Source: JAIBJN01 sp963811635 | GTDB lineage: Bacteria > Actinomycetota > Thermoleophilia > Gaiellales > Gaiellaceae | Direction of reading: 5' to 3' | Assembly: GCA_963811635.1 (NCBI GenBank) | Contig: CAWESB010000013.1 | Location: 62,001-126,000 of the forward strand | DNA: 64,000 nt | In this document: positions 32,234 through 44,600 of the stretch, one piece after another | Layout: each line of letters opens with the position of its first letter | Position numbering within the stretch: position 1 is the stretch's first letter | Notes under the pieces: generated by a model | The model's database searches: none | The model's input: only the letters and a program-made list of their open reading frames with translations | What the model was told of the DNA's origin: nothing | Position numbers and translations under genes: made by a program

Positions 32234-33070
32234 ATGCGGTTCGAGCGCGTTCTCGTCGTCGGAGCCGGCCAGATGGGCGCCGGGATCGCGCAGGTCCTGG
32301 CCGCCTCCGGCCGGACCGTCCTCCTGCACGACGCCGCACCCGGCGCGGTCGACAAGGGCCTGGCGACGATGCGGAAGAGCCTCGAGAAGCTGGCGGCGAA
32401 GGGCGCCGACCATGATCCCGACGACGTGCTGAGCCGGGTCGAGCCGGTCGACGAGCTGGCCGCGGCCGACTTGATGATCGAGGCCGTCGTCGAGGATGCC
32501 GCCGTGAAGCAGGAGATCTTCGGCCGTGCAGACGCGGCGCTTCCGGCCGGCGCTGTGCTCGCCTCCAACACGTCCTCGATCCCGATCGCCTCGCTGGCCG
32601 CGGCCACCTCCAGGCCGGACTGCGTGGTCGGGATGCACTTCTTCAACCCCGTCCCGGTCATGGCCCTCGTCGAGGTCGTGCGCGCCCCGGGAACCTCCGA
32701 GGAGACCGTCGGCGAGATCGTCGAGCTCTCCCGGGAGCTCGGGAAGACGCCGGCGGAGGTGAACGACTTCCCCGGATTCGTCTCGAACCGCGTCCTCATG
32801 CCGCTCATCAACGAGGCCGCCTATGCCCTCCAGGACGGTGTCGCCGAGGCGGAGGCGATCGACACGATCGCGAGGCTGGGCTTCAACCATCCGATGGGCC
32901 CGCTGGCCCTCGCGGACCTCATCGGCCTCGACACGTGCGTCTCGATCATGGAGGTCCTGCGGGACGGCCTCGGAGACGCGAAGTACGAGCCGTGCCCGCT
33001 CCTGCGCCGCCACGTCGAGGCAGGACGCCTCGGGCGGAAGACAGGAGCGGGGTTTTACGATTACCTTTAG
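32234..33070 (+). CDS. 3-hydroxybutyryl-CoA dehydrogenase
   Basis: 278 residues from ATG 32234; length and order match short FadB-like dehydrogenases (Hbd/PaaH type). The NAD-binding Rossmann start is VLVVGAGQMGAGIAQVLA, and catalytic-region motifs are SNTSSIPI, GMHFFNPVPVMALVEVV, NDFPGFVSNRVLMPLINEA and RLGFNHPMGPLALADLIGLD, with the ending RKTGAGFYDY. It oxidises 3-hydroxyacyl-CoA to the ketone that a thiolase cleaves. Start supported by a TACTCT box 7 bases upstream; a longer in-frame opening upstream was rejected. Confidence 0.93.
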   Translation: MRFERVLVVGAGQMGAGIAQVLAASGRTVLLHDAAPGAVDKGLATMRKSLEKLAAKGADHDPDDVLSRVEPVDELAAADLMIEAVVEDAAVKQEIFGRADAALPAGAVLASNTSSIPIASLAAATSRPDCVVGMHFFNPVPVMALVEVVRAPGTSEETVGEIVELSRELGKTPAEVNDFPGFVSNRVLMPLINEAAYALQDGVAEAEAIDTIARLGFNHPMGPLALADLIGLDTCVSIMEVLRDGLGDAKYEPCPLLRRHVEAGRLGRKTGAGFYDYL

Positions 33071-33156
33071 GCAAGAAGCCGTATCGGAATCTCGCTCCCA
33101 GCAGGGATGACGAGCAAACCGATTGGGGTCGCAACGCCGAATGATGAGAGCCGCCA

Positions 33157-34224
33157 GTGCGCCTGCTGATCGCTGACGACGACGCTGCGCTTCGCGCGCT
33201 CCTCCGCACGACCTTCGAGGTCGTGGACGTCGAGGTGGAGGAGGCGGCGACGGCCGAGGCAGCGCTCGAGGCGGTTGTGCGGGAGCGTCCCGACGCGATC
33301 GTTCTCGACTTCCGCTTCCCCGGGATGAGCGGCATCGAGCTGTGCCGGCGGCTGAAGGCCGATGAGGCCACCACCGACATCGCCATCGTCCTTCTCTCCG
33401 GCTCGGTCGACGACACCGCCGTCGCCCACGACTCGGGCGCCGATGCGTACCTGCGAAAGCCGTTCAGCCCGCTGGAGCTGCTCGACGTCGTCGAGCGGCT
33501 CACGGGTGGGCTGGCCGCCGTGCCGCCCCCGGCCCGCGCCGAGGGCGAGGCCGAGGACGGGCAGCAGCTCCTCCTCTACGCGCGCGACCTCCGGCACCTC
33601 CTCGAGATCGAGCGAGGACAGCGCATCCTCCTCCAGAACGCGTACAAGGAGACCGTGGCGGCGCTCGCCAGCGCGCTCGAGTCCAAGGACACGGGGACGC
33701 GCGCGCACTCCCAGCGGGTGCAGCGCTACGCGCTCGAGCTCTCGGGGTCGGTGGGCTCCGACGTCGTCGAGGACCCGAGCGTCGAGTACGGCTTCCTGCT
33801 CCACGACGTCGGCAAGATCGGGATCCCCGACCGCATCCTCCAGAAGCCGGGCCCCCTGAACGGCGGCGAGACCCGGCTGATGCGGACGCACACGCTCCTG
33901 GGCGAGCAGATGCTCGGAGGGGTGGCGTTCCTGCAGGGCGAGGGCCTCCGCGTCGTCCGCTCCCACCACGAGCGCTGGGACGGTAGCGGGTACCCGGACG
34001 GGCTCACCGGGACCGACATCCCGCTCGCAGCCCGGATCTTCGCCGTCGCCGACTCCCTGGACGCGATGACGAGCGACCGGCCCTACCGGCCCGCCCTCAC
34101 CTGGGCCGAGGCCGGCCGCGAGATCGTGGGCGAGTCGCGTTCCCAGTTCGACCCGGCGGTCGTGAAAGCATTCGTCGACCGGGAAGAGCGCCTGCGCGCC
34201 ATTCGCACGCAGTTCGCGGCCTAG
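33157..34224 (+). CDS. Response regulator with HD-GYP c-di-GMP phosphodiesterase domain
   Basis: 355 residues. Residues 1-115 are a receiver with acidic pocket DDD (7-9), phospho-acceptor Asp51 in IVLDFRFPG and Lys101 in RKPFSP. After a linker, residues of about 160-350 form an HD-GYP domain: RAHSQRVQR (184), HDVGKIGIPD (HD at 216-217, Lys220), and HHERWDGSGYPDGL with GYP at 278-280. All metal-site and GYP residues are intact, so activity on c-di-GMP is expected. No histidine kinase is adjacent. GTG start. It may control surface or matrix functions such as the giant adhesin or the glycan locus, but that link is speculative. Confidence 0.93.
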   Translation: MRLLIADDDAALRALLRTTFEVVDVEVEEAATAEAALEAVVRERPDAIVLDFRFPGMSGIELCRRLKADEATTDIAIVLLSGSVDDTAVAHDSGADAYLRKPFSPLELLDVVERLTGGLAAVPPPARAEGEAEDGQQLLLYARDLRHLLEIERGQRILLQNAYKETVAALASALESKDTGTRAHSQRVQRYALELSGSVGSDVVEDPSVEYGFLLHDVGKIGIPDRILQKPGPLNGGETRLMRTHTLLGEQMLGGVAFLQGEGLRVVRSHHERWDGSGYPDGLTGTDIPLAARIFAVADSLDAMTSDRPYRPALTWAEAGREIVGESRSQFDPAVVKAFVDREERLRAIRTQFAA

Positions 34225-34304
34225 ACAACTCTTCGCCCGTTCTAGGAATTTCCCCCTCGGCCCTCGTGGCCCGGCCCCGGCGCCTAGCCCGCGCACCGCC
34301 TCTC

Positions 34305-34310
34305 TATACT
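34305..34310 (+). promoter_or_regulatory. -10 box of the adenosyltransferase gene
   Basis: TATACT, close to consensus, ends 7 bases before the GTG at 34318. It sits in a 93-base gap with no other feature and predicts a leaderless transcript. Confidence 0.6.
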
Positions 34311-34317
34311 CGCCGCC

Positions 34318-34899
34318 GTGGCGAGAAGCCGGGACGAGCCCGTACGGCTGACGCGGATCTACACGCGGGCCGGTGACGCGGGGAAAACGAGCCTCGGTGA
34401 CGGGAGCCGTGTCTCCAAGACCGATCTCCGCATCGAGGCCTACGGCACGGTCGACGAGGTCAACTCGCTCCTCGGCCTCGCGCTGGCAGGCGATCTCACC
34501 GACGAGTTCCGGCCCTGGCTCGCGCAGATCCAGAACGACCTCTTCGACCTCGGCGCCGACCTCTCCGTCCCGCTCGAGGACGACCGGCGCGAGCGTCTAC
34601 GCGTGACCGCGGCCCAGGTCGAGCGCCTCGAAGGGCTCTGCGACCTGGTCAACGAGCGCCTGGAGCCGCTGAAGAGCTTCGTGCTCCCGGGCGGGACCGA
34701 AACGGCCTCGCGGCTGCACGTGGCCCGCGCCGCGTGCCGCCGCGCGGAGCGCCGCGCCGTCGCACTCGCCGAGGCGCAGTCGGTGAACCCCGAGGCGCTC
34801 GCCTACCTCAACCGGCTCTCGGACCTCCTCTTCATCCTCGCCCGGGCCGCGAACGCCGGCTCTCAGGAGCCGCTGTGGAGGCCTGGGAGCTCGCAGTAG
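34318..34899 (+). CDS. Cob(I)yrinic acid a,c-diamide adenosyltransferase, PduO type
   Basis: 193 residues. Makes adenosylcobalamin from cob(I)alamin and ATP. Diagnostic motifs: IYTRAGDAGKTSLGDGSRVSK (ATP binding), EAYGTVDEVNSLLGLA, LPGGTETASRLHVARAACRRAERR (the RxxxRRAER helix) and LNRLSDLLFILAR. Length is that of single-domain PduO enzymes. It provides the cofactor for the mutase at 50530-52194 and works with MeaB. Overlaps the downstream permease by 25 bases. Confidence 0.94.
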   Translation: MARSRDEPVRLTRIYTRAGDAGKTSLGDGSRVSKTDLRIEAYGTVDEVNSLLGLALAGDLTDEFRPWLAQIQNDLFDLGADLSVPLEDDRRERLRVTAAQVERLEGLCDLVNERLEPLKSFVLPGGTETASRLHVARAACRRAERRAVALAEAQSVNPEALAYLNRLSDLLFILARAANAGSQEPLWRPGSSQ

Positions 34900-35621
34900 C
34901 GTCGGCCGGCGCGTTCGTCGCCGGCTTCGTCGGATCGCTGGTGGGGCTCGTGCTCGGAAGCCTCCGCCTGCCCGCCGTTCTGCTCGCGTCCGGAAGCACC
35001 GCCGCGGCGGCGGGGACGAACATCGCCGTCAGTGCGATCGCCGCGCTCAGCGGCGGGCTCACGCACGCACGCGCGGGGCGCGTGAGCTGGCGGATCGTCG
35101 CGTGGATGACGCCACCGTCGGTCGTGGGCGCCTTCCTGGGGGGCTACTTCGCGCACGTGATCCCGGAAGACCTGCTGCTTGGCTCGATCGCAGTCGTGCT
35201 CGCCTGGAGCGGGCTCGATCTCGTCTTCGAGTTGCGGGCCGCGCCCGAGACGCGGCGGCCCCGCGTGGCGGCGTCGATCTCGGGCGCGCTGATCGGCCTC
35301 CTCGGCGGAGCGGTGGGGCTCATCCTCGGGACGCTGCGCATGCCCGCGCTGATCCGCAGCGTCGGGCTCTCTCCTCACGCCGCGGTGGGGACGAACCTCG
35401 TAGTCGGGTTCTTCCTCGGCGTCGCCGGCTTCGTGGGGCACCTCCTCCACTCGGAGGTCGAATGGCTCGTGCTCGCGGTCTGCGTCGCCGGTGCCGTTCC
35501 CGGCGCCTGGCTCGGGGCACGCTCGACGGGCAGGCTCGACGAGAGCACGCTCCGGCGTCTCATCGGGGTCGTGCTGCTGATCGTCGCGGTCACGATCGCC
35601 GTGACCGCCTTCGCCGGCTAG
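34875..35621 (+). CDS. TauE/SafE-family membrane transporter
   Basis: 248 residues from GTG 34875 with about eight membrane helices and the internal duplication of the family: FVGSLVGLVLGSLRLPAVLL...GTNIAVSAIAALSGG in the first half and LLGGAVGLILGTLRMPALIR...VGTNLVVGFFLGVAG in the second. TauE/SafE proteins are assigned to sulfite, sulfonate or organosulfur export; substrate is unknown here. The stop shares CTAG with the stop of the convergent giant protein gene. Confidence 0.85.
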   Translation: MEAWELAVASAGAFVAGFVGSLVGLVLGSLRLPAVLLASGSTAAAAGTNIAVSAIAALSGGLTHARAGRVSWRIVAWMTPPSVVGAFLGGYFAHVIPEDLLLGSIAVVLAWSGLDLVFELRAAPETRRPRVAASISGALIGLLGGAVGLILGTLRMPALIRSVGLSPHAAVGTNLVVGFFLGVAGFVGHLLHSEVEWLVLAVCVAGAVPGAWLGARSTGRLDESTLRRLIGVVLLIVAVTIAVTAFAG

Positions 35622-38600
35622 GACAGGCGGAGGAAGCGGCGGATCGCGTCGAGGATCCGCTGGTCCCAGAGGAGCATCGGGTCACCGCCCGAGGACCGAA
35701 CCGCGGGGAATGGCCGCCGCGCGCGGAGGATGGCGACGACGGCGATGGAGAAGGCGGCCGCCAGGAGGCCGAAGCCGAGCTCCTGGCGAAGGCTGGAGAG
35801 CCCGACGGCCCTGACGCCGACGAAGGGGAGGACGCGACCGCGCTTCGGCTCGAGCGACTCCTCGTCGGTGGCCGTGGGCGACGGCGTGGTCGTCGGCGAG
35901 GGCGTGTCGCTCGGCGTCGGCGGGACGAAGGTGCCCGTGGTCGGGGCCGACGGGGGCGTCGGCGGAACCGTCGGGACGGCCGCCGTCGCGGGGCGGCGGG
36001 AGGCGCTCGTGCCCTTGGAGACGGTGAGGCCGATCTTGGTGCCGGCCGGCTTGAGACCGGAGACGGCGGCCGCGATGACCTTGCCCTTGGCCACGGTCGA
36101 GGAGGCCTTGTAGCTGAGCTTGCCGACCTTGAAGCCGCGGTTCTTCAGTGACGTTTTGGCGGCGGCGAGCGTCAGCTTCGCGACCTTGGGGACGACCTTG
36201 AGGGCGACGGTCTTCGGGCCGACGTTGCCGGCCTCGTCCACCGCGGCCACCTGGTAGGCGCGCTTGTCGGTCAGCGTGAGCTTGCCCATTGCCACGGTGC
36301 GGATGGAGCCGACGACGGTCTTCACGACCGCGCCGTTCGCGTAGATCCGGTAGGCGGAGACGAGCCCGGAGTTGTCGCTCGCCGCCGTCCAGGAGAGCGA
36401 GAACTTGCCGGCGAGGACGACGCCCTTGAACCCGCCCGGCGCGGTCGGGGCCTGGGCGTCCTCGAGGAGCGTGAAGACCGAGAGGTGTCGCGTAAAGATG
36501 CGGACGTTGCTGCCGTCATACTCGAAGCCGTCGTTCCAGGCGGCCGGAAGGGCGCTGCCGGGGATCTGCGCGATCGGCCGCCAGGAGCCGTTCTCGAGGA
36601 CGGCCGGGATCGCGTGGGCCAGCGTGTTGTCGACCTCGATCTGCAGCGGAAGCGAGAAGGAGGTCACGTCGGTGCCCGCCAGGGCCCAGTAGGCGGTGAC
36701 GTTCAGGATCTCGCTGGCCGGCTGGAAGCCGTTCGTGCCGCCCGCGGCGGGCTGCGGGTCGACGCGGAGCACGAGCCAGTCGCCGGCCGGGGCGCCCGAC
36801 CAGGCGCCTGCCGGGACGGTGACGGTGGTCGTGTCGCTCGTGGAGCGGAGTGACATGGTCGCGCCGAGCAGCGAGTTCTTCTCGACGTACGGGTAATCCG
36901 CCGCGACGGTCGACCAGGTCGTGAAGTGGACGCGGATCGGCTGCCGGTTGCCCGCGAGGTCCTCGAGCTCGCCGGCGAGCGTGTGGGGGCCGGGCGTGAA
37001 GGACTCCGTGTACGTGACGGTGTTGCCGGCGACGCTCGGCGCCGGCGCGGCCGAGCCGTCGATCGTGGCGCCGACGATGCCGGTGAGGTCTTCGCTCGCG
37101 GCCACCTGGAGCGTGCCCGCCGAGGCGATCGTCGAGCCGTCCACGGGCGTCGAGGAGGTGAGGCTGGGCTTCGTGTTGTCGACGCGGCGGTTGACGACCG
37201 CGGCCGAGGTGGTCGAGTTGCCGGCGTTGTCGGTGACGATGACGCGCAGGTCGTAGAGGCCGTCTGCGACGCTCGTCGTGTTCCAGGAGGCAGGGACGGA
37301 CGTCCAGGTGCCGGCGCCCGCGGGGGAGCGCTCGAAGGCGACCGAGGCGACGCCCGAGCCGGGGTCGGAGGCGTTCGCCGTCAGCGAGACGGTCCCGCGC
37401 AGGTCGGCGCCGGGGTCGTTCATCGTCGCGCCGGGGGCGGTGTTGTCGACGATGCGGTCCTCGACGGCGGCCGACGGGCTCGAGTTGCCGACGTTGTCGG
37501 TGACGACGACCCGGAGGTCGTAGGCGCCGTCGGCGAGCAGGGCCGTGTTCCAGTTGATGCTGTACGGGTCGGTCGCGTCGAGATCGATCGGCGCCCACGA
37601 GTCGGCGTCGGCGGGCGAGACCTGGAACTCGACGCTCTGGACGCCGGCGCCCGTGTCGCTCGGAGAGGCCGTGAGGGCGACGACGCCGCGCAGAAACTCA
37701 CCGGGGTCGGCGAGGCCGCCGCCGGGGGCGGTCGCGTCGATCGTCCAGGTGTGGGCCGCGGGCGTGCCGTCGACGTTGCCGGCTGGATCGATCGCGCGCA
37801 CCTCGAACGTGTGGTTGCCGTCCGCAAGGCCGGTGTAGCCGTGCGGGCTCGCGCAGGCGCCCCAGGCACCGCCGTCGAGGCGGCACTGGAAGCTGGAGGA
37901 GCCCTCGGACGAGGAGAACTCGAAGCTCGGAGCCGAGCTGCCGCTCGGGTCGCTCGGGGCTACGTCGATCGTGGTCTGCGGGGCGACGGTGTCGACCGTC
38001 CAGGCGAAGGTCGCCGGGGTCGGGTCGACGTTGCCCGCCGCATCGGTCGCGCGGACATGGAAGGTGTGGTTGCCCTCGCCGAGGCCGGTGTAGCTCTTCG
38101 GGCTCGAGCAGGCGCCCCAGCCGCCGCCGTCGAGGCGGCACTCGAAGCTCGCGCCGCCCTCGTTCGAGCTGAAGGCGAAGCTCGCGCCCGCGCTCGGGCT
38201 CGGGTCGGCGGGAGCCGAGTCGAGCGAGGTGGCGGGGACGGTGCGGTCGATGGTGACGTTGACGACGGCCGAGCCGGTGTTGGAGGCGGCGTCGGTCGCG
38301 ACGGCGCGCAGGGCGCGGTTGCCGTCCGCGTCGACGGGCCAGGAGGCCTCGTACGGCGCGACAGTGTCGGCGCCGAGCGAGACCCACGAGCCGGTCGAGC
38401 AGTTGGTGCTCGCGTCGGAGCAGCTGAAGAGCTCGACTCCGGTGACGTCGCCGTCCGGGCTGGTCGCCGTGACCGTGTACGGATCGGAGTCGGCCGCGTT
38501 GACGAAGCCACTCGGCTGCGTGATCGAGACCGAGGTCGTGCCCGCGTCGACGAGCCAGGTGTACGACTCGGGCGCCGTCTCCTGGTTGCCGGCCGCGTCG

Positions 38601-41600
38601 GTTGCGCGGACCTCGTACGTGTGGCTGCCATCGGCTAGCGGGCCGATCGTCGCCGGGCTCGAGCACGGGCCCCAGGCGCCGCCGTCGAGGCGGCACTGGA
38701 ACGTGGAGCCGGCCTCGGTCGCCGTGAACTCGAAGGTCGGTGTGGTGTCGCTGGTCGGATCGGATGGGACGACCGTGAAGGACGAGTCCGGCGCGACCGT
38801 GTCGACCGTCCATGCGTGCGAGGCGGGGGAGGGGTCGACGTTGTCTGCGGCATCGACGGCGCGCACCTGGAAGAGATGGCTGCCGTCGGCGAGCAGGCCC
38901 ACCGTCTCGGGGCTCGTGCACACGGCCCAGGCCCCGCCGTCGAGACGACACTCGAAGGTCGCGCCCGGCTCGCTCGCCGAGAAGTCGAAGGAGGGGGCGT
39001 CGTCGTTGGACGGATCCGTCGGCGAGTCGTCGAGCGTCGTGTCCGGTGCGGCCGTGTCGACCGCCCACGTGTGCGAGGCGGGCGTCGCGTCGGTGAGGCC
39101 GGCGGCGTCCGTGGCGCGCACCTGGAAGGCGTGGTTGCCGTCGGTGAGGCTCGCGTAGCTCCTCGGGCTCGTGCACGCTCCCCAGGCGCCGCCGTCGAGG
39201 CGGCACTCGAAGGTCGAGGCGGGTTCGTTCGACGAGAAGTCGAACGACGGGGATGCGTCGGCGCTGGGGTTGCCCGGCGCGCCGTCGATGGTCGTCTGCG
39301 GGGCGACGAGGTCGACCTTGCGCCGTGCTCGGCGGGAGCGTGTAGATGGCCTCGTTGCCGACGCGGTCGGCGACGCGGTAGCGGTACTGGGCGCAGAGGC
39401 CGGAGGCGACCGTGTCCGGGCTGGTGACCGTGATCCAGGCGCCGGCGAACGGGTCGCACACGCCGCCCGCGAGCGCGGAGGTGTCGCGCTCGAGGACGCC
39501 GGAGGAGGCGTCCACGCCGGAGAGGGCGTCGGTGCCGGCATCGACGGTGACCGTCACCGTGCCGTCGGCGTCGTACCCGTCGGGGTAGCTGACGGAGCCG
39601 CCGGCCGGAGCTGCGGTGTCCGGCGTGACGGTGAACGTGTCGCTCGCCGTGTTGCCGGCCGCGTCGTGCGCCGTCACGGTCTGCGAGCCCGAGAGGTCGT
39701 CGAGGTCGTAGGTGGCCGCGTACGGGCTCGTCGTGTCCTCGACCCCGTTGGGGAAGACGATCCTGGCGATGCCGGAGCCGGCATCGGAGCTCGTGGCCGA
39801 GACGTCGTACGTGCCGGTCTGGGCCGTGTTGACGAAGATCTCGCTGCCGGCGACGTGTGCGTAGGGGCTCGACTCGGAGAGCGAGATCGAGGGCGCGCCC
39901 GGGTCGGTCTGGTCGATCCGGATCGTCACCAGGGCGGTGCGCACGGGCTCGGCATTGCCGACGTTGTCGACCGAGAAGTAGTGGATGACGTAGACGCCGT
40001 CGGCCGTGAGGTCGATCTCGGTGCCCTCGGGCGAGCTCGTCGTCGGCACGCTGCCGTCCGTCGTGTAGTAGGTCTCGGCGACGCCCGAGCGGCCGTCCGT
40101 CGGGCTGAGCGTGACCGTGACCGGGGCCGTCTGCCAGGCGGAGCCGATCGAGGCGGTGTCGTCGGTCGTGGACGGCGCCGTGACGTCCTCGGTGACCTCG
40201 AAGTCGGACGAGGCGGTGTTGCCCGCGCGATCGTGGGCGGTGACGGTCTCGGTGCCGCCAAGGTCGTCGAAGTCGTAGGTGGCCGAATACGGGGCGCTCG
40301 TGTCCTCGACGCCGCCCGGGAAGACGACCTTGTCGATGCCGGAGACGGCGTCGGACGTGGAGGCGCCGACGTCGTAGGACCCCGACTGGCTCGTGTTGAC
40401 GAAGATCTCCGTGCCGACGACGTGGGCATACGGGCTCGACTCGTCCAGCGTGAGCACCGGCGCAGCCGGGTTGACGAGGTCGACCTTGACGACGTGGGCG
40501 GAGGTGTAGACGGCCTCGTTGCCGACGCGGTCGGCGACGCGGTAGCGGTACTGGGCGCAGAGCCCGGAGGCGATCGTGTCCGGGCTGGTGACCGTGCTCC
40601 AGACGCCGGCGAACGGGTCGCAGGTGCCGTCGGCGAGCGAGGCGGTGCGCCGCTCGAGCACGGCGGAGCCGGCCGCGAGGCCGGAGAGGGCGTCCGTGCC
40701 GGCGTCGACCGTGATCGCGACGTCGCCGTCGGCGTCGTAGCCGCTCGCGTAGCCGACGGAGCCGCCGCTCGGCTCGGCCGTGTCCGGCGTGACCGTGAAC
40801 GGGCTCGAGGCGGTCAGGCCCACGCCGTTGAACGCCGTCACGGACTGGCCGCCGGACAGGTCGCCGAGGCCATAGGAGGTCTCGTACGGGCTGGAGGAGT
40901 CGTCGGTCGGGCCGGGGAAGCGCACCTTGTCGATACCGGAGTGGGCGTCGGAGCTCGTAGCCTGGACGTCGTACGTGCCGGTCTCGTCGGTGTTGACGAA
41001 GATCTCGCTGCCGTTGACGTGCGCGAACGGGCTCGACTCGACGAGGGTCACGAGCGGCGCGGACGGGGCGGTGTTGTCGACGGTGACCGTGCGCGTTGCC
41101 GAGGTGAAGGTGTTTCCGGCGGCGTCGGTGGTGATGACGCGGAGCTCGTGGTCGCCATCGGCGAGCGAGGTGGTGTCCCAGTTGGCCGAGTAGGGGGCGT
41201 TCGTGTCGTTGGCGATCGTCGTCCAGGCGCCGCCACCTGCGGGTCGCCGTTGGAACTCGGCCGAGTCGACGCCGGAGCCGGTGTCGGCAGAGTCCGAGGT
41301 GACGATGACCGTGCCGGTGACGAAGGAGCCGTCCGCCGGAGCCGTCAGCGAACCGGTCGGGTTGGTGCGGTCGATAGTGATGTCGACGAGGTCGGAGCCC
41401 GTGATGCCGGCTTCGTCCGTCGCCACGGCGCGCAGAGCGCGGTTGCCGTCGGCGTCGATCGTCCACAGGGCCGAGTACGGGGCGCTCGCGTCGACGCCCA
41501 GCGAGACCCACGAGCCGGTCGAGCAGCCGGTGCTCGCGTTCGAGCAGCGGAAGAGCTCGATGGCGGCGACGTCGCCGTCGGGCGTCGTGGCGGTGACGCT

Positions 41601-44600
41601 GAAGGGGTCGGCGGCCGCGCCGTTGACGAAGCCGGTCGGCGCCGTGATCGTGACCGTGGGATCGGTGTTGTCGACGGTGACCGTGCGCGTTGCCGAGGTG
41701 AAGGTGTTTCCGGCGGCGTCGGTGGTGATGACGCGGAGGTCGTAGTCGCCGTCGGCGAGTGAGGTCGTGTCCCAGTTGGCGGCGTAGGGGGCGTTCGTGT
41801 CGGTGGCAATCGTGGTCCAGGCGCCGCCGCCTGCGGGCCGCCGTTGGAACTCGGCCGAGTCGACGCCGGAGCCGGTGTCGGCCGAGTCGGAGGAGACGGT
41901 GACCGAGCTGCCGCCGAGGACGGAGGCGTCGGCCGGGGCGGTGAGCGAGCCGGTCGGGTTCGTGTTGTCGACCTCGACGCCCTGGACGGCGGAGTCGAGC
42001 GAGTTGCCGGCGCTGTCGGTGACGCGCACCCGGACGCGGACATCGCCGTCGGCGGGCTGACTCGCCCAGGTGACGGTGTATTCGGGGCCGGTCGTGCTCG
42101 AGCCGATCGGCGTCGAGGGCGAGCACGAGGTGCCTACGCAGTAGAGATAGGTGAGCGAGTCGACGCCGGAGGTCGCGTCCGAGCCGGAGCCGGTCAGCCC
42201 CTGGCCGTTCCGGATCGCGGCCGGCAGCGTGTCGAGGGTCGCTGCGCTCGGCGCGGTGTTGTCGACGGTGACCGTGCGCGTTGCCGAGGTGAAGGTGTTT
42301 CCGGCGGCGTCGGTGGTGATGACGCGGAGGTCGTAGTCGCCGTCGGCGAGTGAGGTCGTGTCCCAGTTGGCGGCGTAGGGGGCGTTCGTGTCGGTGGCGA
42401 TCGTGGTCCAGGCGCCGCCGCCTGCGGGCCGCCGTTGGAACTCGGCCGAGTCGACGCCGGAGCCGGTGTCGGCCGAGTCGGAGGAGACGGTGACCGAGCT
42501 GCCGCGCAGCGCCGCGCCGTCGGCGGGAGCTGTCAGGAAGCCCGTCGGATCGGTCGCGTCGAAGTGGAACGTCAGGGCGGAAGGCGCCTCGGCGTTGCCG
42601 ACGTCGTCGGTCGCGAAGACGCTGACGGTGTAGTCGCCGTCGGCGGGGAAGTTCGAGGCCGGGAAGGCGCGCGTCCAGTTGCCGCCGGCGAGCCCCGTGT
42701 TCAGGAGCACCTCCGGGGCCGACGAGAAGGAGGCGCCGTTCCAGTAGAGGCCTGTCGAGACGCGGCGGACGGAGACCCGAACCTGGTCGACTCCGGAGCC
42801 GGAGCCGTCCGAGTAGGTGCCGCAAAGCCCGCTCGTGGCGCAGCCGGCGTTCCAGCCGGCGACGTTGTACTCGCCGCTCGCGGCCGGGAAGCCGATCGTC
42901 GAGGACGGCGCCGCCGTATCGACGAGCCAGGTGTAGGTGGCGGGGGTGCCGTCCGTGTTGCCGGCGGCGTCGGTGGCGCGTACGTCGAAGGTGTGGCTGC
43001 CGTCGGTCAGGCTCGTGTAGCTCGTCGGGCTGGTGCAGGCGCTCCAAGCGCCGCCGTCGATGCGGCACTCGAACGTGGAGCTGCCCTCGTCCGAGGAGAA
43101 GTCGAAGCTCCCGGACGTGGAAGCGGTCGGATCGGCCGGATTGGCGTCGATCGTCGTCTGCGGCGGCGTCGTGTCGTACGTGAAGGTCCGCGTCGGGCCG
43201 CCCTCGGTGTTGTCGGCGTCGTCGGTCGCGCGCACGTGGAGCGTGTAGTCGCCGTCGGCCGGGAAGTTGCCCGCCGGGAAGGCATACGACCAGTTGCCGC
43301 CGGCGAGGGTCGCGGTGAAGTACGTCTCGCCGCCGGCGTCGAAGGAGGCGCCGTCCCAGTAGAGGTCGGTGGAGACGCGCTTCAGGCTGACCTCGACCTG
43401 AGCGATGCCGGAGCCGGAGTCGGACTGCGTGCCGCAGAGGCCGCTCGTCGCGCAGCCGGCGTTCCAGCCCGCGGTCGAGTAGCGCGTGCTCGCGGCGGGG
43501 AAGGTGACGAGCGCGCTCGGGTCGGTGTTGTCGATCCGGAACGTCCGCGAGGGCCCGGCCTCGGTGTTGCCGGCGTCGTCGGTCGCGCGCACGTGGACGA
43601 CGTACTGGCCGTCGGCAGGGAAGCTCGCCGCCGCGAAGGGATACGACCAGTTGCCGCCGGCGAGCGAGGCCGCGAACCAGCTCTCGGTGCCCGCATCGAA
43701 GGAGTCGCCGTCCCAGTAGAGGTCGTCGGAGACCCGCTGGACGCTGACCTCGACGTTGGAGACGCCAGTGCCCGAGTCGGACTGGGGTCCGCAGAGGCCG
43801 ACGGTTGCGCAGCCTGTGTTCCAGACGGACGTGCGGTACTCGCCGCCGGCCGCGGGGAAGGCGAAGAGCGCGCTCGGGTCGGTCGTGTCGTACTCGAAGG
43901 TGCGGCTCGACGGTGTCTCGACGTTGCCGACGTCGTCGGTCGCGCGGACGCGCACGGTGTAGCTGCCGTCCGCGGGGAAGTCGGAGCTGTCGAGGTCGTA
44001 CGACCAGGAGCCGCCGGCGAGGGTCGCGTCGTTCCAGACCTCGGTTGCGCTCGAGAAGCCGGTGCCGTTCCAGTAGTTGCCGTTGCCGCGGCGGATGGAG
44101 ACCTCGACCTCGGCGACGCCGGAGCCGGAGCCGTCGCCGTAGGTGCCGCAGAGGCCGCTCGTCGCGCAGCCGGCGTCCCAGCCGGCCGCGTTGTACTCGC
44201 CGCCCGGCGCGGGGAAGCTCGTGGTCGACGAGGGGGCGGTCGTGTCGACGAGCCAGGTGTAGGTGGCGGGGGTGCCGTCCGTGTTGCCGGCGGCGTCGGT
44301 GGCGCGCACGTCGAAGGTGTGGCTGCCGTCGGTCAGGCTCGTGTAGCTCTTCGGGCTGGTGCAGGCGCTCCAGGCGCCGCCGTCGATGCTGCACTCGAAG
44401 GTGGAGCCGCCTTCGTTCGCGGAGACGTCGAAGGCAGCCGTGGTCGAGCTCGTCGGATCCGTCGGGCTCGAGTCGATCGTCGTCTGCGGGGCGGTGGTGT
44501 CGTAGGCGAAGGTCCGGCTGGAAGCGCTCTCCGTGTTGCCGGCGACGTCGGTCGCTCGGAAGCGGACGGTGTAGCCGCCGTCGGCGGGGAAGTCGGTGGA

